Shown here: one piece after another, positions 18,931 through 27,606 of the stretch
Layout: every line of letters begins with the position of its first letter
How positions within the stretch are numbered: the first letter of the stretch is position 1
NCBI GenBank assembly: GCA_001602455.1
Contig: CP012157.1
Location: forward strand, 57,733-121,732
Direction: 5' to 3'
DNA length: 64,000 bases
DNA from: Betaproteobacteria bacterium UKL13-2
Lineage (GTDB): Bacteria > Pseudomonadota > Gammaproteobacteria > Burkholderiales > Usitatibacteraceae
Made by a program: the position numbers and the translations under genes
Notes under the pieces: model-generated
Told to the model about the DNA's origin: nothing
Databases searched by the model: none
What the model saw: the letters and a program-made list of their open reading frames with translations, nothing else

Positions 18931-19715
18931 GCAGCCTGTCCATCACACTTAAAGATGTCGGTGTTCGATTTGATATCGGCACCGCCGCAGACGGGCACAC
19001 GCTAAAAGGGTTTTTGGCGAACCTGAAGAATCGCGCACCGCGACAGACAAACGTAGTCGAAGCGCTCCGCGGTGTAAGTCTTGAAATTAGGGCGGGTGAA
19101 CGTGTTGGGCTCATTGGGCATAACGGCGCAGGCAAATCGACCCTGCTCAAAGTGATGGCGGGGATCTACCCGCCAACAGCGGGGCGCGCCCGAACGATTG
19201 GGCACATATGTCCGCTGTTTGAGTTTGCGACCGGCTTCGAGTACAACCGATCAGGATGGGAGAATATCCGCATTCGTGCGATGTTGCTCGGGATGCAGCC
19301 CGACGAGATTGAAGCAAAGCTGCCTGAAATTGCGGACTTTTCAGAACTTGGGAAATTCCTTGACTACCCGGTTAGGACGTACTCGACCGGGATGTTTGTT
19401 CGTTTAGCCTTCGCGGTATCCACCTCGGTTAATCCAGAGATCCTGCTGCTCGATGAAGTCATGGGCGCGGGGGATTTGGCCTTTACAGAAAAGGCGAATG
19501 TTCGCATGCGCGAATTCATGGATCAGGGGAAGATTCTGGTTTTTTCGTCGCATAGCTTGAATTTGCTGGCGGAGTATTGCAATCGCACCGTTTGGATGGA
19601 TCACGGACGAGTGCTCGAAGACGGGCCTACAAATACTGTTGTAAATGCGTACAAAGTCCATGCGCTGGGTCGCTCAACGATGTTGCCATCCAACCAAACC
19701 GCCGACGCAGTTTGA
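18927..19715 (+). CDS. wzt: Polysaccharide ABC exporter, ATPase subunit
   Basis: This 262-residue ABC ATPase powers Wzm. Walker [10 protein letters not shown] is at residues 64–72, followed by the [13 protein letters not shown] signature and [12 protein letters not shown] Walker B. It resembles Wzt/TagH-type exporters. It stops soon after the ATPase domain and lacks the extra C-terminal carbohydrate-binding domain that many Wzt proteins use to recognise capped O-chains. That suggests export is not controlled by terminal modification here. The next gene begins 12 bases later. Confidence 0.92.
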   Translation: MSSLSITLKDVGVRFDIGTAADGHTLKGFLANLKNRAPRQTNVVEALRGVSLEIRAGERVGLIGHNGAGKSTLLKVMAGIYPPTAGRARTIGHICPLFEFATGFEYNRSGWENIRIRAMLLGMQPDEIEAKLPEIADFSELGKFLDYPVRTYSTGMFVRLAFAVSTSVNPEILLLDEVMGAGDLAFTEKANVRMREFMDQGKILVFSSHSLNLLAEYCNRTVWMDHGRVLEDGPTNTVVNAYKVHALGRSTMLPSNQTADAV

Positions 19716-19726
19716 TCGCACACGCG

Positions 19727-21685
19727 ATGTCACCGAACATACAACGCGTCGGCGATCAACCGTTGGCTCCCTCCATTGGCCTGATCGTACTTTTCACGGG
19801 CGATGTCAGCAGTCTGCTCGCACAGGCAAAACAGTTGCTGTTCGATTTGCGTTATTACGCTGAACGCGACGACCGCGCAGTTGAGATGGTGCTGGTAATC
19901 GATGGGCAGGCGTGGCGCGATGCGCTGTCGGCAGACGAATTGAATATCCCGTCTGCACAGACGGTTGTGCGAGAGACGGCGACGCAGCTCCCCGGCGTAA
20001 TGGCCAATGCGGCCGCCGAGCTTCTCAGCGCCTCGTGGCTCGCTTTCCTTGGTATTGGTAGTGAAATCAGCACATGGTATTCAAACTTGTCTGCCTGGCG
20101 CGACATTCTCGCCGCCACGTCAGCAGAAGCGATTGCAGGATATCGAAGTGCAAGCGAGGGGCGCTCGGCCGCGAACGAATCGTATCTCGTGCATCAGAAC
20201 GACCAATTTTCGAGCGACTATCCACATGCCTGGCTGCAAATGCTGGACCTTGTACCCATGTGCAATGTATTCGTGCGGCACGCGCTGTTGCGACGTATCG
20301 GCGGGTTCACCGAAGCGGCTGTGATGCAGCGTATGTGGTGGTGGGAGTTTTGCCTTCGTGTCACTCGGACAAAGCCGATTGTTTCAGTGCCGATGCAACC
20401 GGTGCCAGGGCCGAATTGGCACCACTACCCATTCACTCACGCATTAGCGTTGCCTGTGGCGAGGGCATTGCCTGGGCTGATGCGCGTCACTGCCGACCCA
20501 AAGCGAGTGACCCCGTCGCGCAAAGATGAAATTGATGTGCCGCCGCGCCAACAAGTACATTCGGTAATCGCGATCAACGCGTTGTCCCCCACTTGGCGCA
20601 GTCTTCCCCGCGCCATGCAGCATCGTTTCCACGAGGCGCTGATTTCCCGTGGACGTCCGCTCGAAATCGTGGTGGTCGGTGGCGTCAACGAGCCCGCACA
20701 CAATCAGCTTTGTTTCTTTAACTACTTTGCGTTGATGCGTGATTGGGGTGCCGTGAACTGGCGCGTAGTGCTAGATGAACGCGCCGCAGAATCGGACATT
20801 CTCGGCGCAGACTTGGTGATCTTTAGCCGCGTGCGCAATGATGCCGGGGTCGCACTCATGGCGGCGTGCCAGCGCCACCATGTGGCGACGCTCTATATGC
20901 TCGACGACAATTGGATATGGCTGGGGCGGGAATGGGATGAGTACGCGCCGATTTTCTCGCCGGGTGCGGCACCTTATGAAAACTTTCTCAAGCTAGTGGG
21001 CGAAGCGGATGTGACGCTGACCTACCGTGAGCCACTCGCCGACGATCTGAGGCCATACGCGAGACGCGTCATCACGCTACCGACGAATGTCGATCTTCGA
21101 GCCTTTGTTGGCACGGTGGGAAAGAAAGCGACACGTCGCCACAAGATTGGCTACGTCGGCAGTCTGCGAAAAAACATGGTCGCCTTCGATGCCTTAATCG
21201 AGATTGTCCGTCGGCGAGACGACGTCGATCTCTTCGTCATGTCAAACGCCTTGCCAGCGGAGTTCGAGGCGCTGCCCAAAGCACGGGTGCACTTTGAACC
21301 CTATCAATTCAACTATACGGCGTACGCAGCAACTGTTGTCGCAGCGGCGCTCGATGTACTCGTTGCACCGGTCGGAAAGACACGTTTTGAAGCCTCCAAA
21401 TGCCCGAATAAATACTTAGAGATCTCTGCTGCGGGTGCGGTCGGCGTGTACTCGCGTGCTGAGCCCTATACGACCTATGTGCAAGATGGCGTGACGGGAC
21501 TGTTCGCCGACGACGCGGTGGCGTCTTGGGTTGCCGCCATTGAGCGGCTGCTTGATGACCCTGATCAACGGTCAAAAATTGCCGACCAAGCACGTCGCCA
21601 CATCGCGACTCAATTTGACACCCACGCGGTGTTACCGGCGTTTGTCGAGATGTTGTTAGACACCGTCGGCTCGCGTCTGGCCTGA
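19727..21685 (+). CDS. Large two-domain glycosyltransferase
   Basis: This 652-residue protein appears to have two glycosyltransferase-like parts. The N-terminal half (residues about 15–270) has a GT2-like organisation with a MWWWEF segment and CNVFVRHALLRRIGGF. The C-terminal half (about 280–650) is GT4-like: IGYVGSLRKNMVAFDALIEI, VLVAPVGKTRFEASKCPNK and a final AAIERLLDDP. ATG 19727 is chosen because upstream in-frame sequence overlaps wzt. The stop codon lies inside the left end of a 140-base repeat. The sugars are unknown; location suggests O-chain assembly. Confidence 0.8.
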   Translation: MSPNIQRVGDQPLAPSIGLIVLFTGDVSSLLAQAKQLLFDLRYYAERDDRAVEMVLVIDGQAWRDALSADELNIPSAQTVVRETATQLPGVMANAAAELLSASWLAFLGIGSEISTWYSNLSAWRDILAATSAEAIAGYRSASEGRSAANESYLVHQNDQFSSDYPHAWLQMLDLVPMCNVFVRHALLRRIGGFTEAAVMQRMWWWEFCLRVTRTKPIVSVPMQPVPGPNWHHYPFTHALALPVARALPGLMRVTADPKRVTPSRKDEIDVPPRQQVHSVIAINALSPTWRSLPRAMQHRFHEALISRGRPLEIVVVGGVNEPAHNQLCFFNYFALMRDWGAVNWRVVLDERAAESDILGADLVIFSRVRNDAGVALMAACQRHHVATLYMLDDNWIWLGREWDEYAPIFSPGAAPYENFLKLVGEADVTLTYREPLADDLRPYARRVITLPTNVDLRAFVGTVGKKATRRHKIGYVGSLRKNMVAFDALIEIVRRRDDVDLFVMSNALPAEFEALPKARVHFEPYQFNYTAYAATVVAAALDVLVAPVGKTRFEASKCPNKYLEISAAGAVGVYSRAEPYTTYVQDGVTGLFADDAVASWVAAIERLLDDPDQRSKIADQARRHIATQFDTHAVLPAFVEMLLDTVGSRLA

Positions 21686-21820
21686 ACATTTCATGCGGGC
21701 GCGTTCGAAAGTGGGCGAGCGGATGAGCGGGCGAGTGATTTTTCGCCTGACCGACCAAAGCAGCCATTCGTTCAGAGGCAACCTCCTTAGACGCAGCGGG
21801 CGACTCATGGAATGTTCAGC
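21681..21820. repeat. MITE-like repeat (family B), 140 bp
   Basis: The element starts CCTGAACATTTCATGCGGGC and ends CATGGAATGTTCAG, giving inverted ends of about 14 bases. The inner GCGTTCGAAAG-GGGCGAGCGG section recurs, inverted, near 9640 and, direct, near 42750. The left end supplies the stop codon of the preceding glycosyltransferase gene. The rest of the gap to 22043 shows no gene. Confidence 0.7.
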
Positions 21821-22043
21821 CCAGGTCGAAAACCGCCATTGCCGCAACGCTACTTTTCGTACACACAGGGGCAACAATAGCGCTGCTATACTCAAGCGCT
21901 AACTCAACGGCTAAATTTTCGAGCGAAAACCGTGCGTTCTTGTCGCGTGCGGATGACCGCAAAAAAGCAACGTCACCGATTGCACAAAATTGACCGCAGA
22001 CACCGACCACTCCTCCATTGACCCGTCGCCCACAGTCGCCAGT

Positions 22044-23738
22044 ATGCGAATCGGTGAGCTTCTGCTCCAGCGAGGCAAACTGGATGCCGCGAATTTGGAT
22101 CGTGCGCTGAAAGTGCAAGAAACCGCAAAGCAATCGGGCAGCCGTGAAAAATTGGGCTCGATTCTCACTCGCATGGGCATGTTGTCCCATCGTGAACTGG
22201 CATTGTCACTCGCCGCGCAGCGCGGCTGGTCCATCATTGATGTTGCGGAGTTTCCTGAATTACCGCTGCTTGAAGAAACGGTGTCGCCGCGTTTTATTCA
22301 AGAATCACGAGCTATTCCAGTCGCCGACGTCGAAGGCGAACTTGTACTGGCCATGGTGGACCCACAAGATGCGTTCACCCTGCAAGCGTTTGCTGCCGCA
22401 ACCGGCAAGCGGGTGACGGTCAAACTGCTGACGGCCAATGATTTCGACGTCGTCTTCGAGCGCCTCTACGGTGCAGGTAAATCGTCGATGGGGCAAATCG
22501 TTGACGACATCTCAACCCGCGATGAAGAGCAAGAGTTTGGCGATATTGAGCACCTAAAAGATCTTGCCTCAGAAGCGCCAGTTATTCGGCTGGTGAATCT
22601 CATCATTAACCATGCGCTGGAACGCCGCGCATCTGATATTCATATTGAGCCGTTTGAGAATCGCCTGATTGTTCGCTACCGTATTGATGGCGTGCTTCAT
22701 GAGACCGAATCGCCGCCACGCCGGTTATCGGCGGCGATCATCTCGCGCATCAAGATCATGGCGAATCTCGATATCGCCGAGCGCCGCCTGCCGCAGGACG
22801 GGCGCATCAAGTTGCGCGTACAGGGCAAGGAAATCGATTTGCGTGTGTCCACGGTACCCACCATGCACGGCGAATCGGTCGTGATGCGTATCTTGGACAA
22901 AGGCGGCGTCGCGCTGGATTTTTCCGCGCTGGGATTTGACGAGAGCAATCTTAAGGTGTTCTTGGATTTGCTGTCGCAACCACACGGCGTGTTGCTTGTG
23001 ACGGGCCCAACTGGTTCGGGCAAAACCACCACGCTCTACACGGCGCTTGACCGTCTGAATCAACCCGACGTCAAGATTCTGACCGTCGAAGACCCGGTGG
23101 AATACCAGATGCCGGGAATCAATCAAATTCAGGTCAAGCCGCAAATTGATCTCACATTTGCAAACGCGTTGCGCTCCATCGTGCGCCAAGACCCGGATGT
23201 CATCATGATTGGGGAGATTCGTGACTTGGAAACCGCGCAGATTGCCGTGCAGTCCGCCTTGACGGGGCACTTGGTGATGTCCACCGTACACACCAATGAC
23301 GCCGCCTCAACCATCAATCGCCTACTCGATATGGGGGTGGATGATTACCTGCTGACGTCCACAGTCATTGGTATTCAAGCGCAGCGCTTGGTTCGCCGAC
23401 TGTGCGGCCACTGCAAGACACCGTATCACCCGGTTGATGAAGTCGTCGAACAAATGGGATTGAAGCGTTTCACCAAAGCCGAGCGCGTGTCGCTGTTTCA
23501 TGCAAAGGGTTGTGAGCATTGCGGCCACACTGGCTATTACGGTCGCGAGTGCATCATGGAGGTCCTGCCCATCACCGACAATTTGCGCAGCCTGGTGATG
23601 CGCCATGGCACCGCCTCGGAGATGCGTCAAGTCGCCGTGGCAGAGGGCATGGAGACCATGTACGAGAATGGTCTGAAGAAGGCTGTGCAGGGTGTGACGA
23701 CGATCGAAGAAGTTCTTCGCGTTACGCGCGAAGACTGA
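22044..23738 (+). CDS. gspE: Type II secretion ATPase GspE
   Basis: GspE is the cytoplasmic ATPase that drives pseudopilus assembly. The protein is 564 residues from ATG 22044 (MRIGELLLQRGKL); a TTG at 21990 would add 18 poorly supported residues. It has an MshEN N-terminal domain, Walker A GPTGSGKTTT, the Asp box EDPVEYQ, Walker B IMIGEIRD, STVHTNDA, and a zinc-type four-Cys motif (CGHCKTPY and CEHCGHTGY). It opens a long operon in the Xps order. Confidence 0.95.
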   Translation: MRIGELLLQRGKLDAANLDRALKVQETAKQSGSREKLGSILTRMGMLSHRELALSLAAQRGWSIIDVAEFPELPLLEETVSPRFIQESRAIPVADVEGELVLAMVDPQDAFTLQAFAAATGKRVTVKLLTANDFDVVFERLYGAGKSSMGQIVDDISTRDEEQEFGDIEHLKDLASEAPVIRLVNLIINHALERRASDIHIEPFENRLIVRYRIDGVLHETESPPRRLSAAIISRIKIMANLDIAERRLPQDGRIKLRVQGKEIDLRVSTVPTMHGESVVMRILDKGGVALDFSALGFDESNLKVFLDLLSQPHGVLLVTGPTGSGKTTTLYTALDRLNQPDVKILTVEDPVEYQMPGINQIQVKPQIDLTFANALRSIVRQDPDVIMIGEIRDLETAQIAVQSALTGHLVMSTVHTNDAASTINRLLDMGVDDYLLTSTVIGIQAQRLVRRLCGHCKTPYHPVDEVVEQMGLKRFTKAERVSLFHAKGCEHCGHTGYYGRECIMEVLPITDNLRSLVMRHGTASEMRQVAVAEGMETMYENGLKKAVQGVTTIEEVLRVTRED

Positions 23739-23765
23739 CGCCCTTTCAACAAATAAAGATCTGGT

Positions 23766-23870
23766 AACCGCAGATAAACGCCGATGAACGCAGATACCAA
23801 AAGCGACGCAAAAATTGAACGACATTTTGTCGACAGACGATCTGCGTTTATCTGCGTTTATCTGCGGTTT
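23766..23870. repeat. Inverted CGCAGATAAACG-type repeat between gspE and gspF
   Basis: The left arm AACCGCAGATAAACGCCGAT with ACGCAGAT pairs with the right arm, which holds ATCTGCGTTTATCTGCG and CTGCGGTTT. The arms are about 30 bases and the spacer about 45. The unit GCAGATAAACGC is repeated within the arms. It lies inside the operon and could form a strong mRNA hairpin. Confidence 0.8.
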
Positions 23871-23890
23871 CAAGTTTTGCGCGCTTAACG

Positions 23891-25147
23891 ATGCCACTTT
23901 TCCAATACAAGGCGGTCAGCCCGGCGGGTGAGATGCAAGAAGGTGTGCTTGATGCGGTGTCGCAAGACGGCGTGATCGCGCATCTCAAGACGCTTGGGCT
24001 AATTCCGATTCGCGCCGCCGAAGTTTCCGCGCAAGGCGCGGTGCAAGGCGCGTCTGGAACGCCCACAACCAGCAACGGCAAAGCTGCCACATGGTCGTTG
24101 TTTTCCTCACAAAACGTCGGGCAGGCGGAGTTGGCGATTGTCACGCGAGAACTCGCGACGTTGCTCAAGGCCGGTCTGCCGCTCGATCGTAGTTTGGAAA
24201 TCCTGATCAACTTGGCTGAGCGCGAACGTATGCGCGAATTGCTAATGGCCATTCGCAACGAAGTGCGCGGTGGTTCATCGCTTTCCAAGGCGCTCGACCA
24301 GCATCGTTATGTGTTCACGCGTTTTTATATCAATATGGTTAAAGCGGGTGAAGCCGGCGGTTCGCTTGGTGGCGTGTTGTTGCGTCTTGCCGACTACATG
24401 GAGCGGGCAAAGGAGTTGCGTGATACGGTGGTCTCGGCGCTGATCTATCCGGTGTTTTTGCTGGGCGGCGCGTTGGTGTCGATTTGCCTCATCTTGTTGG
24501 TGGTGGTGCCGCAGTTCAAACAGATTTTTCTGCAGTCGGGCGCGGCGATATCGACCGCGACGGCGGCATTGTTTTCGGTCAGTTTTTTTCTGCGCGACAG
24601 TTGGCAAATTCTGATTGCGATCACGCTGGGTACGGTTTGGTTGGTGTCGCGCTCGTTTCAGCAGCCCGCATCCAAAGCGCGTTGGGATCGGCGTATGCTC
24701 GGCTGGGGAATTATTGGTAAGCTGATTGGCCGAATCGAAATGGCGCGTTTTGCGCGGTCACTCGCAACGTTGCTGGAGAACGGCGTGCCGCTGCTGTCGA
24801 GCATGTTCATTCTGAAAGAAACGATCAACAACGCGGTGTTCCGTGACGCGCTTGAGTTTGTCGCGCGCGAACTAAAAGAAGGCCGCGGCTTTGCCAAGCC
24901 GATGCTGGAGACAAATGTATTCCCGAAACTCGCCGTGCAGATGATCTCGGTCGGCGAAGAAACCGGCAAGCTCAGCGAAATGTTGTACCAAGTTGCTGAT
25001 GTCTACGATCGCGAAGTGGCGGTGCTGATTAAACGGGCGTTGGCGTTACTACAGCCGGTGTTGATTATTTTCCTGGCCGGATTTATCGCGGGCATCATGT
25101 TCTTGTTGCTCGATCCGATGCTCGGCATGATGGATATTAAGTTTTGA
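23891..25147 (+). CDS. gspF: Type II secretion inner-membrane protein GspF
   Basis: GspF is the polytopic platform protein that interacts with GspE and GspL. The 418-residue sequence starts MPLFQYKAVSPAGEMQEG, contains two GspF domains (around residues 75–200 and 280–400) with GEAGGSLGGVLLRLA and GEETGKLSEML, and has membrane segments near 180–205 and 385–410. Length is typical. It follows an inverted repeat and is followed by gspG 19 bases later. Confidence 0.95.
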   Translation: MPLFQYKAVSPAGEMQEGVLDAVSQDGVIAHLKTLGLIPIRAAEVSAQGAVQGASGTPTTSNGKAATWSLFSSQNVGQAELAIVTRELATLLKAGLPLDRSLEILINLAERERMRELLMAIRNEVRGGSSLSKALDQHRYVFTRFYINMVKAGEAGGSLGGVLLRLADYMERAKELRDTVVSALIYPVFLLGGALVSICLILLVVVPQFKQIFLQSGAAISTATAALFSVSFFLRDSWQILIAITLGTVWLVSRSFQQPASKARWDRRMLGWGIIGKLIGRIEMARFARSLATLLENGVPLLSSMFILKETINNAVFRDALEFVARELKEGRGFAKPMLETNVFPKLAVQMISVGEETGKLSEMLYQVADVYDREVAVLIKRALALLQPVLIIFLAGFIAGIMFLLLDPMLGMMDIKF

Positions 25148-25166
25148 TTTTTATAGAGAGCTTGTC

Positions 25167-25595
25167 ATGAACATACAAAACATGCGTCGCAATGGATTCA
25201 CGCTAATGGAGATCATCATCGTCATCACCATCATCGGCCTCGTGGTGGCGTGGGCGGGCAATCGGATTTTTGGTCAAGGCGATAAAGCGAAGTCGGGACT
25301 GGCAAAAGCGCGGATGAGTGAGATTTCGGCGCAGCTCGATATGTACAAACTCGACACCGGCCGTTACCCGACCACGGCGGAAGGATTGCGCGCTCTTTTG
25401 GCCAACCCTGGTAATGCAACAAACTGGAACGGGCCGTATGTGAAGAATGCGGACACGCTCAAAGATCCGTGGAGCAATGAGATGATCTACAAGTCGCCGG
25501 GCGACGCCAATCGCCCGTTCGAGTTGACCTCGCTCGGTGCAGATGGCAAAGAAGGCGGTGAGGGTGCTGATCGGGATGTGCGTTCTTGGGATTGA
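25167..25595 (+). CDS. gspG: Major pseudopilin GspG
   Basis: GspG is the main subunit of the T2SS pseudopilus. The 142-residue preprotein has a short leader cut after Gly in RNG^FTLMEIIIVI (Glu5 present), then the hydrophobic helix and a globular domain with SLGADGKEGGEGADRDVRSWD, the calcium-site region typical of GspG. It is preceded by GAGCTTGTC, a modest ribosome-binding site. It sits in the conserved G-H-I-J order. Confidence 0.96.
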   Translation: MNIQNMRRNGFTLMEIIIVITIIGLVVAWAGNRIFGQGDKAKSGLAKARMSEISAQLDMYKLDTGRYPTTAEGLRALLANPGNATNWNGPYVKNADTLKDPWSNEMIYKSPGDANRPFELTSLGADGKEGGEGADRDVRSWD

Positions 25596-25625
25596 GTCCT
25601 CACGACCCGGCGCACGGGAGTTGAC

Positions 25626-26114
25626 GTGAGTCGGGCAAGTCGGCCGTTCACGAACGGCGGTTTTACGCTGCTCGAGCTGGTGCTGGTCGTGATGCTGATC
25701 GCGCTGATGTTCACGCTCGTGCCGCGCATGATGGGCAGCGGTGTTTCGGGCACTGAGTTGAAGTCCAACGTTCGCGCAATTGCTGCCGCGATGAAACTTG
25801 CGCGCGATTCGGCAATCAACACGCGACGTGATGCGTTTGTGACCGTCAACGTCGAGAGTCGTGAATTAACCACGACCTATGAAGACAAGACGCACAAGCT
25901 CAATGATCAGCTCACGCTGAAGCTATTCACCTCGCAGGCCGACCAGATTAACGAACAGACGGCGAGCTTTCGTTTTTATCCGGACGGTTCGTCAAACGGC
26001 GGCCGAGTCACAGTCGCAGCAGGTGAGGCAGGAAACGCACGCGAGTTTGCCATCGACGTGGATTGGTTGACCGGTCGCGTGACAGTTTCTGATCTTCAAG
26101 CGCCAAAAGTCTAG
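25626..26114 (+). CDS. gspH: Minor pseudopilin GspH
   Basis: This 162-residue prepilin-like protein starts at GTG 25626. The leader ends at Gly before FTLLELVLVVMLIAL. The remainder is a weakly conserved beta-rich domain, as usual for GspH. It lies between gspG and gspI. The TAG stop (26112–26114) is part of CTAG at the left end of a hairpin repeat, so the repeat abuts the coding end exactly. Confidence 0.85.
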   Translation: MSRASRPFTNGGFTLLELVLVVMLIALMFTLVPRMMGSGVSGTELKSNVRAIAAAMKLARDSAINTRRDAFVTVNVESRELTTTYEDKTHKLNDQLTLKLFTSQADQINEQTASFRFYPDGSSNGGRVTVAAGEAGNAREFAIDVDWLTGRVTVSDLQAPKV

Positions 26115-26166
26115 TATCCATGGGCATTTTCAGGCAAAAATGTGTGAAAACGCCCGTCTTTGCTAG
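26111..26166. repeat. Palindromic hairpin repeat (family A) at gspH–gspI
   Basis: CTAGTATCCATGGGCATTTT and TGAAAACGCCCGTC with TTTGCTAG form an imperfect inverted repeat, related to the copy at 9681–9736 and sharing the CTAG ends. It covers the gspH stop codon and the first possible gspI start. Confidence 0.7.
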
Positions 26167-26893
26167 GGTTTGCCAGAAGGGAACTTCTAAAAACCTACTG
26201 CGCGGGCGAATCTGTCAGTTCCAGAGCTCGCCGTACACTGGGTACGTGTCCGCTCCTCACTGCCAACTTCACCCGCTCGTGACGGTTTTTAGAAGTTCCC
26301 AGAACACGCGACCCTGCCGGGGCAGCACTCGCTGCGCCGAAGACGCTAAATTAGGCCCCGGCCTTCGCCGGGGCAGCACTCGCTGCGCGAGTGCTGGCTT
26401 TACCTTGTTGGAAATATTGGTGGCCTTCACACTGTTGGCGCTGGCGATGGGCATCATCATGCAGATTTTTTCGCGGGGCGTGAACGGTGCTGACTTGGCC
26501 GACCGTTACGCCAAGGCGGCGATGCTGGCCGAATCCAAGCTCGCTGCGATTGGGATTGAAGAAGTGCTTGCCGAAGGTAGTTACAACGGTCAGTTTGACG
26601 ATAACTTCGCTTGGACGATGTCGGTTCGGGCATATATCTCAGCCGCAGAGCCTGCGACGCTTTCTACGTTGGAAACGAACGCGCTCGCAAATGCGCAGGC
26701 AACAGGTGTTGGGGGAACCATCGCCTCAACACTGACACCGACTGCGGCATCGACAACGCTGGGGAATGTCGATATCGATGCGTTGATGTTTGTACGTCTC
26801 TATGAGGTGGAGCTGAGCGTGGCGTTCACAACCGACGACGGCCGCCAACGCATGGTGACCTTGAACACGATGAAGATTGGGCCACGCATATGA
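26120..26893 (+). CDS. gspI: Minor pseudopilin GspI with abnormal 5' end
   Basis: From about residue 90 the protein is a normal GspI: SAG^FTLLEILVAFTLLALAMG (G93, E98), then a globular domain ending RQRMVTLNTMKIGPRI. The 90 residues before it are encoded by repeats at 26111–26390 and look non-native (Arg/Cys/Pro-rich). Normal prepilin leaders have about 5–25 residues. In-frame starts are ATG 26120, GTG 26246 and GTG 26279, all giving long leaders. The native start was probably replaced by repeat insertion. Whether prepilin peptidase still processes the product is uncertain. Confidence 0.75.
   Translation: MGIFRQKCVKTPVFARVCQKGTSKNLLRGRICQFQSSPYTGYVSAPHCQLHPLVTVFRSSQNTRPCRGSTRCAEDAKLGPGLRRGSTRCASAGFTLLEILVAFTLLALAMGIIMQIFSRGVNGADLADRYAKAAMLAESKLAAIGIEEVLAEGSYNGQFDDNFAWTMSVRAYISAAEPATLSTLETNALANAQATGVGGTIASTLTPTAASTTLGNVDIDALMFVRLYEVELSVAFTTDDGRQRMVTLNTMKIGPRI
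26179..26300. repeat. Palindromic element (family C) in the gspI 5' region
   Basis: Perfect inverted ends, GGGAACTTCTAAAAACC and GGTTTTTAGAAGTTCCC, enclose about 88 bases that contain GCTCGCCGTACACTGGGTA. A second copy at 42807–42940 has ends that differ but still pair. Next to it, the 22-base unit starting GCCGGGGCAGCACTCGCTGC is directly repeated at 26316 and 26367. Confidence 0.8.
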
Positions 26894-27606
26894 GTCGTCT
26901 TCATCGGCAGGATGCGCGTGGCTTCACGTTAATCGAAATCTTGCTCGTCATGACGCTGATGGCGGCGATGATGGGCATGATTTACGCCTCGCTCAATGTG
27001 GGCATTCGGGCGTGGGACGCTGGCGATGTGCGCGTTGCACAAGCGTCCGACTGGCGGTTGGTTGAGCGCTTTATGCGGCGGGAGCTAGGGCAAATTTTCC
27101 CGACCCGTTGGCGCGGCATTGTGCAGCCCTATATCGCTTTTGAAGGGACTAAAACCACCTTGCGATACGTCACCGCGCTCACTCTCGACGCGTCTTTGCA
27201 GAACGGCGCTGCCGGTGGTTTGCAATGGGCCGAGCTGACGCTTGCCGATGGCGGCATTTTGCAACTCAACCGTCAGCCGTTTGATAGTGCCGCGCAAAAC
27301 TTTGATGCGCTGGTCTCGCCAACCCGCGACCAACTCAGCACCACCCCACCCGTACCACCGGTTCGCTTGATGGACAACGTGACCGCCTTTGAGATTGCCT
27401 ACTTTGGTGCCGAGACTGATATCACCGAGCCGACTTGGCGCGAAGAATGGAAAGACCTTGCACGGCTGCCGACGCTCGTCCGTATAAAGGTCGAAACGAG
27501 TCGCGGTCGCGACGCGCCGGAAATGGTGTTTGCGCTCAAGGTGGGTGAGGAGGCCGGGTGCCTCAGCACTAATTTCACGCGTCAATGTGGGCCGAGGCCG
27601 CGATGA
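26890..27606 (+). CDS. gspJ: Minor pseudopilin GspJ
   Basis: This 238-residue prepilin-like protein begins MSRLHRQDARG^FTLIEILLVMT, with Glu5 and a hydrophobic helix, followed by a long globular domain with RRELGQIFPTRWRG. GspJ forms the pseudopilus tip with GspI and GspK. The start overlaps the gspI stop by 4 bases. The C-terminus runs slightly past the gspK start (4-base overlap). Confidence 0.9.
   Translation: MSRLHRQDARGFTLIEILLVMTLMAAMMGMIYASLNVGIRAWDAGDVRVAQASDWRLVERFMRRELGQIFPTRWRGIVQPYIAFEGTKTTLRYVTALTLDASLQNGAAGGLQWAELTLADGGILQLNRQPFDSAAQNFDALVSPTRDQLSTTPPVPPVRLMDNVTAFEIAYFGAETDITEPTWREEWKDLARLPTLVRIKVETSRGRDAPEMVFALKVGEEAGCLSTNFTRQCGPRPR

Noticed and set aside
23766-23870. Possible CRISPR from repeated GCAGATAAACGC units
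   Set aside because: The units are adjacent and inverted about a single spacer, not regularly spaced.
26179-26400. CRISPR-like direct repeats near gspI
   Set aside because: Only two 22-base units are present, with unequal context and no array of spacers or cas genes.
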